DNA of 38,484 nt from an uncultured Lachnospiraceae bacterium (GTDB lineage: Bacteria; Bacillota; Clostridia; Lachnospirales; Lachnospiraceae), in contig CAJUFU010000018.1 in assembly GCA_910585555.1 (NCBI GenBank), forward strand, positions 1 through 38,484, read 5' to 3'. The translations under genes and the position numbers were made by a program. Below are positions 32,874-38,484 of this stretch, piece after piece. The first letter of the stretch is position 1. Each line of letters opens with the position of its first letter. The notes beneath the pieces were generated by a model. It was not told where the DNA came from and did no database searches. It saw only the letters and a list, made by a program, of their open reading frames with translations.

Positions 32874-33602
32874 TTATGTTTTGACCAGTATCACGGAAAC
32901 ATTATCCCTGGCACCTCCTTCATAGACCTGCTTTAACAGACTGTCCAATACTGTATGCAAGGAATGATGCCTGCACTTTCTTAAATATTTGTTGATCATC
33001 CGTTCCGGACACATCTTATACAAGCCGTCACTGCACAACATAAATACCATACCCGGCCGAATTTGGTCTGTGCTGCTGGTAATCCTGACGTCCTCCGATA
33101 TCCCCACCGCATTGACCAGCTTCCCCCGATTGGGATGTATCCTCTTTATCCGATTGCTCACGGACAAGTTGGCCTGATTTTCCCACACCTCATCCACTGT
33201 CATCTGCTTTACCTGCATCCTGTCACACCGGTAAACTCTGCTGTCCCCGGCACTCAAAATGCCATAACGATTCCCATAGATAAACAGTACCACCACAGTA
33301 GAACCGCTGATCTGCCTGCCTCCGGATATCTGTCTAATATTCCGGTTCGCCCGCTCCAGAGCCTGGTTGAGCGAATAAATCATTCTGGAAAAATCCCTGT
33401 CAAAAGACTTCTCCTGAAAGTCCCTCCACCATACGGCCATACTGTCTGCGATTTCTCTGCTTGCCTGCTCACCATGGCTGTGTCCGCCCATGCCATCCGC
33501 CACGCAAAACAACCCACTTTCCCCTTCAGCCGCCATAAAGACAGCGTCCTGGTTCATGGTTCTCTCCAAACCGATATCGCACACACCTTGATATTCCATC
33601 AT
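32874..33602 (-). CDS. PP2C-family Ser/Thr phosphatase
   Basis: A 242-aa cytosolic metal-dependent phosphatase of the PP2C/Stp1 type and of normal length. Metal ligands Asp19 (NQDA), Asp36 (VADGMGGH), Asp192 (CSDG) and Asp233 (RDNVSV) are all present, with SGSTVVV and AGDSRVY motifs. It presumably reverses phosphorylation by the kinase two genes downstream. The start has GGAG 5 nt upstream; a second ATG follows at once. Pairing of kinase, PP2C and FHA genes beside a secretion system resembles the PpkA/PppA/Fha circuit of type VI secretion, by analogy only. Confidence 0.95.
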   Translation of the reverse strand: MMEYQGVCDIGLERTMNQDAVFMAAEGESGLFCVADGMGGHSHGEQASREIADSMAVWWRDFQEKSFDRDFSRMIYSLNQALERANRNIRQISGGRQISGSTVVVLFIYGNRYGILSAGDSRVYRCDRMQVKQMTVDEVWENQANLSVSNRIKRIHPNRGKLVNAVGISEDVRITSSTDQIRPGMVFMLCSDGLYKMCPERMINKYLRKCRHHSLHTVLDSLLKQVYEGGARDNVSVILVKT

Positions 33603-33635
33603 ACAGTCTCCGTAATCCCGCTTTGCCCCTTTTTA

Positions 33636-35201
33636 TCACTTCACTTCAAACCGCAGTTCCAGTCTGCCAAGCTTGAGGATATTGCCCGAATAAATCTCAG
33701 TCTCAGCCAGTATTTTACTGCCATTGACATAGGTTCCATTGGCGGATTGCAGATCTCTTATGTAAAATTTGCCATCCCGCACACTAATCTCACAATGTTT
33801 AGAAGAAACCGATTTGTCATAATCCAATACGATGCCGCTCATTTCCCGTTTACGTCCCACAATCACAAACCTCTCTAAAGGAAATTGGACCGTTTTGGCC
33901 ATGGAATGGATATCTGTCAGTATAATCTGGTAAGTGCTCCTGTTGTTCCAGATCATATAGGTGCGCCCGTCATCATCAGGCACATTTGTCTGTACCAACT
34001 CCGTCTTTTCGGTCACCGGCTCTAAATTCCGTTCCAGTTCCTGTAAAACATTATCGTCGATGTGCTCGAACTTCACCTTGTTGCGCCGCTTTCGCAAAAG
34101 GATTAATACAATCACAATGACCACTGCCGCTGCCACCACAAAGCAGAAGATCACAAGCAGAACCACCGTTTTCATGAACCCGGCATCATCCTCCTGCGAT
34201 ATCACTTCCGTCGGCTCCGGCGACGGCTGTGGTACAGGTTTCGGATCCGGCTCTGGTTTTGGCTCCTCCTTCACATCCTGTGTCTGCTGAGGCATCATGA
34301 TATCCGCCGACAGGTTGGCCTCGGTCCCCTGATCAGTATAAGATATCTTAACTGCCTTACGGCTTCCATCCATGGCTTCCGGTGCCGGTATAATCTGCAG
34401 TCTCACAATTTCTCTGTCCGCTTTAAGCGCATTCGTAACGTCCAGCGTATTTTCCACATCATCCATCAAGAAAGTCTGGGCCGCCGTCAATCTGGACAAA
34501 GCGAACATATTCTCCAGCTCTTCCTCATTCTTGCCATTGACACAGCCGATGGTATAAATGGGGTATGACCTCTCCTTGAGCAGACCATACAATTCTTCCT
34601 TCGTATAACCCAGAGACTTATTGTCCACACCATCTGAAATGACAATAATCCTGCGATAGGTTTCTTCTTCCTTCGCAAGATATTCTGTGGTAAGCAGATC
34701 ATACAGTACATCTGTCAGATAGGTTTCCTGGTCTTGATACTCGATACCGTCCACCGCCTGTTTCAATGTACTGTAATCGCTGGTATATTCTGTAAGCCAT
34801 TGGATGTCTTCCCCAAATACCGTAACGGCCATCTCTTCCGCCGCATCTCTGTCAGAAATCAGATTCTGCAGAAAATCTGCTATCTTCTCCCGATCTTCTT
34901 TCTTGATCGACAACGAATTATCAAGCAGCACCAAAGTCTTCATGGATACATCCTGTTTTGTAATCGGCTCCACTGCCGCCGCCTCTCCTGTGGAAGTTCC
35001 AATCTGTACGGTCACATCCGTAAGGTCTTCTGAGGCGCCTTTCACATATACCAGGAAGTAGTCTTCTCCTGTATAGGTCTCCATGATATGGGTATCCTGT
35101 GCGGCATATACGGTCACGTTGCACAACAAGAGCACTGCCAGTGCCATAATGGTGAGTTTTTTAGTGATCGCCTTCATTTTGTTCATCTTTCCGCTCTGCA
35201 T
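33636..35201 (-). CDS. Membrane protein with external VWA and cytoplasmic FHA domain
   Basis: A 521-aa protein. A signal peptide or N-terminal helix (about 11-33) leads to an extracellular VWA domain (about 88-265) with metal site DNSLS at 94-98 and SDGVD at 189-193. A Pro/Glu-rich stalk (310-331), a membrane helix (343-369) and a C-terminal cytoplasmic FHA domain (about 443-521) follow. FHA phosphothreonine residues are visible: Gly449-Arg450, Ser467-Lys-His469 and Asn488-Gly489. The protein could thus couple an outside ligand to phosphothreonine inside. The start is uncertain: ATGs at 35201, 35186 and 35177 are possible, and all overlap the upstream gene's end. Confidence 0.92.
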   Translation of the reverse strand: MQSGKMNKMKAITKKLTIMALAVLLLCNVTVYAAQDTHIMETYTGEDYFLVYVKGASEDLTDVTVQIGTSTGEAAAVEPITKQDVSMKTLVLLDNSLSIKKEDREKIADFLQNLISDRDAAEEMAVTVFGEDIQWLTEYTSDYSTLKQAVDGIEYQDQETYLTDVLYDLLTTEYLAKEEETYRRIIVISDGVDNKSLGYTKEELYGLLKERSYPIYTIGCVNGKNEEELENMFALSRLTAAQTFLMDDVENTLDVTNALKADREIVRLQIIPAPEAMDGSRKAVKISYTDQGTEANLSADIMMPQQTQDVKEEPKPEPDPKPVPQPSPEPTEVISQEDDAGFMKTVVLLVIFCFVVAAAVVIVIVLILLRKRRNKVKFEHIDDNVLQELERNLEPVTEKTELVQTNVPDDDGRTYMIWNNRSTYQIILTDIHSMAKTVQFPLERFVIVGRKREMSGIVLDYDKSVSSKHCEISVRDGKFYIRDLQSANGTYVNGSKILAETEIYSGNILKLGRLELRFEVK

Positions 35202-35484
35202 TTTCCTTTTTCCTCAGTTCCATCAACGCTGTATCCACACGTGTCTTAAACTGCATCTGTTCTTCATCCTGATATCCCACTGCATAAATTTTCTCAATCT
35301 GATGTGAATCAAACAGAAACGTCTGATCAGGCCCGAGAAACCCTTCCGGAAAGACACAGCCCACATAGTCATAGACTTTGTTCGGATTGTCCGCCGCCAC
35401 CTGCGCAAATCCCATAATCATTAGTTTCTTTGTGCTGTTTTTTAATAATACTACAGAACCAATCGGCAATACTCCACTGAACAT
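35161..35484 (-). CDS. DUF4176-like T7SS-associated protein
   Basis: A 107-aa soluble protein beginning MFSGVLPIGSVVLLKNSTKKLMIMGF, with YDYVGCVFPEGFLGPDQTFLFDSHQIEKIYAVGYQDEE in the middle; this pattern matches the DUF4176 family, whose genes occur in Firmicute type VII secretion loci. It has a charged C-terminal tail (RKKENAERKDEQNEGDH). The gene overlaps the start of the VWA-FHA gene and follows the candidate substrate by 22 nt. Its role in the family is unknown; a chaperone or assembly factor is possible. GAGG lies upstream of the start. Confidence 0.8.
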   Translation of the reverse strand: MFSGVLPIGSVVLLKNSTKKLMIMGFAQVAADNPNKVYDYVGCVFPEGFLGPDQTFLFDSHQIEKIYAVGYQDEEQMQFKTRVDTALMELRKKENAERKDEQNEGDH

Positions 35485-35506
35485 AAACTATCCTCTCTTT
35501 CCGCCA

Positions 35507-36706
35507 TTACCATGGCCATATCTTACGCAATACACTTTTTGCACCTTTCTTAATGGCATCAACTGTTCCTCCGTAATCGATCTCAAATCCTATGCTGAAA
35601 CCAACTCCCAAGGCTGCCCCGATATCACATTTTATCTTGCCGTCTCCAATGTCAAAATCTGCATGTGCTCCTAAGCCTACATAAGCACTGCCTGACACGT
35701 TCACATCCGTTCCCAGCACAGTCACGCCGGCCTGTGCCTCTGCTTCAACCAACACCGCCTCCATGCCCGCATGGACATTCGCGCTGGGATTGAAGGCCCC
35801 GTCCTCGTCCATAAGCGATGCGTGAAGACTGGCCTCACCGGCAACATGACCCACTGTAATATTGCCGTTCGCATGGGCTCCCATCATTTCGTTGCCAACT
35901 GCGATATCCCCTGCCGCCGTCAGAAGCGTATAACTTGCTCCCATCTTGGCGTCGATGTTGGGATTGAATACCAGATTCCCGTCCTCGTCTTCTGTAAACA
36001 GGCCGCCCTCTGCACTGGCATAGGCGTCATAGGCAGATATGGATACACCGAGACTGCCGTGCTCTGCAGTTATTTGTTTATCATATAAAGCACCTTGTAC
36101 TTTTTTGTCAAAATCAAAGCTTGTGACATCTTTTATTTTATCCTGAATCCCATCCTTTAAATTGTCAACAAAATTCTGAAATGCATCTATGTCATTCAAA
36201 ATCAATGAGGGCATCATCAGCAAACTACTTATGACGGAAGGGTCGCCGTTATATATTTTGGCTGCAAAATCCTGAATATCTTCCAACCGTTTTAATATGT
36301 ACTCCTTATACTCACCTCCGTCAATATCCGTGAGTAACGGCCCGATCAAATTCTTAATGATGCTCTCTTCCAGGTTGCCAAAATCAAAATGTGTACCCTG
36401 CGCATCCGACAAACCCGCATTCTTAACCTGCGCATTATCCACAATCTGCCGCTCCGCCTTGTCATATGCATCCAGAATATCCCCCAGTGCGGACTTCATG
36501 CCGCTCATGCTGCCTTTATGCGCCTCTACATGCCCTGCGGCATGGTTTATCCTGGCGCGGATATTGGCCTTTGAAGCCACACGAAACCCCAGATTGTTAC
36601 CGATACTGCTGACTTCATCTGCTATCTGGCCCAGTTCTTTGGCCAGTCGTTCCTCCTCAGCCGTCTGTATCCTGGCATTTTTCGTCTTAACAGAAAATTG
36701 TGCCAT
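35507..36706 (-). CDS. Candidate type VII secretion substrate with repeated C-terminus
   Basis: A 399-aa protein without signal peptide. Residues 1-115 are helical and resemble the N-terminal part of WXG/LXG substrates, with a YxxxE motif, Y81-DKA-E85. Residues 215-377 form a repeated beta/Gly-Ala-rich region: repeat one (about 226-270) with FNPNIDAKMGA, repeat two (about 286-330) with FNPSANVHAGMEA, and a third related unit (333-377) with GSAYVGLGAHADF. It ends in a basic KKGAKSVLRKIWPW tail. Similar Gly/Ala-rich repeats occur in proposed T7SS effectors, but I recognise no defined toxin domain. GGGAAGG precedes the start. It could be a toxin, pore former or surface protein; no immunity gene is obvious. 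Confidence 0.75.
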   Translation of the reverse strand: MAQFSVKTKNARIQTAEEERLAKELGQIADEVSSIGNNLGFRVASKANIRARINHAAGHVEAHKGSMSGMKSALGDILDAYDKAERQIVDNAQVKNAGLSDAQGTHFDFGNLEESIIKNLIGPLLTDIDGGEYKEYILKRLEDIQDFAAKIYNGDPSVISSLLMMPSLILNDIDAFQNFVDNLKDGIQDKIKDVTSFDFDKKVQGALYDKQITAEHGSLGVSISAYDAYASAEGGLFTEDEDGNLVFNPNIDAKMGASYTLLTAAGDIAVGNEMMGAHANGNITVGHVAGEASLHASLMDEDGAFNPSANVHAGMEAVLVEAEAQAGVTVLGTDVNVSGSAYVGLGAHADFDIGDGKIKCDIGAALGVGFSIGFEIDYGGTVDAIKKGAKSVLRKIWPW

Positions 36707-36735
36707 ACCTTCCCGTACCTTTCATCTTCCAAACC

Positions 36736-36765
36736 GGATGTATCCGCCCGCAAGCGGACACATCC
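36736..36765 (-). other. GC-rich stem-loop between WXG100 and substrate genes
   Basis: Arms 36736-36747 and 36754-36765 form a 12-bp stem with one G.U pair and a 6-nt loop on the minus strand, between the last WXG100 gene and the 399-aa gene. No T-run follows. It may protect or define the 3' end of the WXG100 mRNA and so set its excess over the distal genes. Confidence 0.5.
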
Positions 36766-36780
36766 GCCCTCATCTTAGTC

Positions 36781-37095
36781 TTACGAAATCACATCGCCTG
36801 TAAGACCGCTGCTGGTGTCAATGTTGGCGCTCTCTGCAGTCTGGTACTGTCTCGCCATCTCGTTTAAATCTTTCACATGCTCGTCGATCATTCTGTGCAT
36901 CCTCTCCATATCGTCTTCCAACTGATGGAACTTGGTGCTGTATGCCGTCGCTGCTTCTCCTTCCCAACTGGACTTTAAACTGTCCACAATACTGATCATC
37001 TCCTGTGTCAGATTACGCACCTGTCCGCCGGTGGTCTGAAACTCGTCTGCTGTGCTTATCAATTTCTCGGGGGTTACTTTTAAAATGCCTTCCAT
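36781..37095 (-). CDS. WXG100-family protein (canonical)
   Basis: A 104-aa ESAT-6-like helical hairpin. The turn motif is SSWEGEA with Trp44-Glu-Gly46, the classical form, and the C-terminal helix carries Y84-QTA-E88, which fits the YxxxD/E type VII export signal. It begins MEGILKVTPEKL, as many Firmicute WXG100 proteins do. GGAG precedes the start. It is the fifth and last of a tandem set and lies 74 nt from the candidate substrate. WXG100 proteins are usually exported as dimers and serve as substrates and machine components. Confidence 0.93.
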   Translation of the reverse strand: MEGILKVTPEKLISTADEFQTTGGQVRNLTQEMISIVDSLKSSWEGEAATAYSTKFHQLEDDMERMHRMIDEHVKDLNEMARQYQTAESANIDTSSGLTGDVIS

Positions 37096-37116
37096 AATTT
37101 TCTCTCCTTCTCTATC

Positions 37117-37416
37117 TTAATAAGTTCTGGTTGCCGCAGTGGACACGTTCTGTGACTCCGCCATCTCATATTTGGCAGCAATGTTCTCTAAAGCAACACA
37201 ATACTGCTCGATTAAGTTATAAAAGTTGTCCATCTGTGTCTTGTCATTGTTAAATGCGGTGTTGAAGGCGTCTCTTGCCTCACCTTCCCACATACCGATC
37301 AGCGTCTGCTCCTGGCTTTCCAGATTCCCCACCTGGGTCTTGAACTGAGAATTTAGATTTCGCAGCTCTCCCGCTTTTGCTCTTAGTTCTGGTGCTGATA
37401 CTTGAATAAGTCCCAT
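37117..37416 (-). CDS. WXG100-family protein (canonical)
   Basis: A 99-aa helical hairpin with turn MWEGEA (Trp43-Glu-Gly45) and C-terminal Y83-EMA-E87 export-type motif. It begins MGLIQVSAPELRAKAGELR. GGAGG precedes the start by 8 nt. It is the fourth of the five tandem genes and, with the next gene, carries the conventional W-E-G turn; the two might form a hetero- or homodimer pair, the usual form of export. Confidence 0.93.
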   Translation of the reverse strand: MGLIQVSAPELRAKAGELRNLNSQFKTQVGNLESQEQTLIGMWEGEARDAFNTAFNNDKTQMDNFYNLIEQYCVALENIAAKYEMAESQNVSTAATRTY

Positions 37417-37454
37417 AATTCATTCCTCCTGTGATTGGTTATTTATTTTGTAGA

Positions 37455-37766
37455 TCAATATTCCCTGTGTTGTGCGATTTGAAGCGCCCTCATCTCCGCC
37501 TCATACAATCTTTTGGCAACGGTCCTGATATCCGCCGCAATGCTGTGCAATTCTCTTGCGGTCGCATCCATCTGGTCTTGTAACTTTCCGCCTTTGGCAA
37601 GATACAAGGATGCATTTTCTCCCTTCCAATTAGAGGACAAATGCTGCATGGTGCCGCCAAATTTGCTGTCAGACAGTGTGTTTAACTGATCTGCCACCGC
37701 ATCCAGCTTATCCGCCTGCGCCTTTGCCTTACGAAAATCAAATTCTATACTTGCTTTGCTTGCCAT
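37455..37766 (-). CDS. WXG100-like protein, W-K-G variant
   Basis: A 103-aa helical protein of WXG100 size with turn SSNWKGENA (Trp47-Lys-Gly49). Tyr88 stands where the export motif would lie, but the fourth residue after it is Met, so the YxxxD/E pattern is broken. The start at 37766 has GGAG 6 nt upstream; the ATG at 37814 has no such site and would overlap the preceding gene. The N-terminal helix is charged and repeats Ala/Lys (FDFRKAKAQADKLDA). It might be a non-exported partner of another member. Confidence 0.82.
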   Translation of the reverse strand: MASKASIEFDFRKAKAQADKLDAVADQLNTLSDSKFGGTMQHLSSNWKGENASLYLAKGGKLQDQMDATARELHSIAADIRTVAKRLYEAEMRALQIAQHREY

Positions 37767-37779
37767 ATGCCTCTCCTTA

Positions 37780-38106
37780 TCATTCGATTGCATTTCCGGA
37801 CAGCCGATTAGCAACCGCTTCTACTGCCTGCTCCGTCTGCACATAATTCTGCGCTATTGTCAAAAGATCTTGCGGATGTTCCTTAAGACGTCTTATCATC
37901 TCATCCACATTCTCTTTCTGTTCCTGATACAAGCTTCTGTGCATATCACCGGCTTCCCCAATCCAGTAATAGTTAGTCCGGTTGATGATTCTCTCCAAGT
38001 CCTCGAAACAGGACGCCATCTTACGGATACTTGCCGAGACTTCCTGAGATTTTTCCACTAACACCTCAGGCCCTACTTTAATCACTACATCTCCTCCGAT
38101 CGCCAT
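37780..38106 (-). CDS. WXG100-like protein, W-I-G variant
   Basis: A 108-aa helical hairpin with turn NYYWIGEAG (Trp48-Ile-Gly50) and C-terminal Y88-VQT-E92 export-type motif. The start at 38106 has GGAGGA close upstream; an ATG at 38139 adds an unlikely tail. The sequence begins MAIGGDVVIKVGPEVL, a pattern also found in WXG-like proteins of Firmicutes. It is the second of the five genes, with 10-nt spacing to the first. The turn motif is a hydrophobic variant, so it diverges from the canonical pair. Confidence 0.82.
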   Translation of the reverse strand: MAIGGDVVIKVGPEVLVEKSQEVSASIRKMASCFEDLERIINRTNYYWIGEAGDMHRSLYQEQKENVDEMIRRLKEHPQDLLTIAQNYVQTEQAVEAVANRLSGNAIE

Positions 38107-38116
38107 AACTTCCTCC

Positions 38117-38422
38117 TCAAATATTGATGGCAGATACAATGCCGTTTACCTGGTTCTCACAACTGTTATACTGCTCCTTGGCATATTCCATACAATTGAT
38201 CAGCGATTCCACCGTTTGGCATAAGCCTTTAGCGTTCTCATGATCATTTGCAAACTGCCTGTTAAACTCATTGTTCGCCGGACCGTCCCACATGGCATCC
38301 AATTCCTGTATCTGTGCAAACATATCTGTCAGCATTCTTCTTGCCATATTAAGTCTGCTTGTCAACTCTGCAATATCAGAAGCTAAAGTATCCGTATTCA
38401 CTGTAATTTCCTGATTCGCCAT
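38117..38422 (-). CDS. WXG100-like protein, W-D-G variant
   Basis: A 101-aa helical hairpin with turn MWDGPANNEF (Trp45-Asp-Gly47) and C-terminal Y85-NSC-E89 export-type motif. AAGGA lies 6 nt before the start. It is the first gene of the visible operon; the remaining 62 nt to the window edge hold no gene start or clear promoter, so the operon may continue upstream, where a type VII ATPase would be expected. The family assignment is by size, helix pattern and turn motif. Confidence 0.88.
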   Translation of the reverse strand: MANQEITVNTDTLASDIAELTSRLNMARRMLTDMFAQIQELDAMWDGPANNEFNRQFANDHENAKGLCQTVESLINCMEYAKEQYNSCENQVNGIVSAINI

Positions 38423-38484
38423 TTTTCATCCTTTCCGCATCATAGATGCACTTACTGTCTATTCAGAAAAAACCTCACCCAGCA

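Noticed and set aside
1..38484. tRNA or rRNA genes, integrase or phage genes
   Set aside because: None recognised on either strand.

Overview
The window reads as a chromosomal segment of a Gram-positive anaerobe of the class Clostridia, most likely Lachnospiraceae. This is inferred from the gene families (YesM/YesN-type two-component pair, CUT1 sugar importer without its own ATPase, zinc-ribbon membrane proteins, WXG100 proteins), strong GGAGG ribosome binding sites and tight gene spacing. Every convincing gene lies on the minus strand, so transcription runs from high to low coordinates.

Region A (about 20.4-38.4 kb, first in transcription order) is a probable long operon entering from beyond the right edge. 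It begins with five divergent WXG100 (ESAT-6-like) proteins, followed by a 399-aa candidate type VII secretion substrate with an internally repeated C-terminus and a DUF4176-like protein. Next comes a signalling module: a membrane protein with an outside VWA and an inside FHA domain, a PP2C phosphatase, a coiled-coil/zinc-ribbon protein and a zinc-ribbon Ser/Thr kinase with one membrane segment. The distal part encodes five N-terminal zinc-ribbon, single-pass membrane proteins with unrelated ectodomains (M14 peptidase, beta-propeller-like, VWA plus YARHG, unknown, LamG-like) and an SH3-Amidase_3 lipoprotein. A 208-bp MITE-like element with a 13-bp flanking duplication sits inside this operon. 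No EssC/FtsK-type ATPase lies in the window. My reading is a type VII secretion or envelope-stress locus under Thr-phosphorylation control.

Region B (18.2-20.2 kb) holds a VapBC-type toxin-antitoxin pair and a LacI-family regulator. Region C (14.9-18.2 kb) is a full-length carB without carA, behind two tandem leader stem-loops.

Region D (0.07-14.8 kb) is a glycan-use cluster: a GH88 unsaturated glucuronyl hydrolase; a CUT1 importer (binding lipoprotein and two permeases); a YesM/YesN sensor-regulator pair; a GH43 beta-xylosidase; a small carbohydrate-binding protein; and two GH13_31 alpha-glucosidases behind a perfect 20-bp palindrome with a central CG, a likely LacI-type operator. A 52-aa small protein follows at the left edge. 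The importer needs an ATPase encoded elsewhere, probably an MsmX-like shared one. Intrinsic terminators at 4.1, 13.6 and 19.5 kb divide the transcription units.
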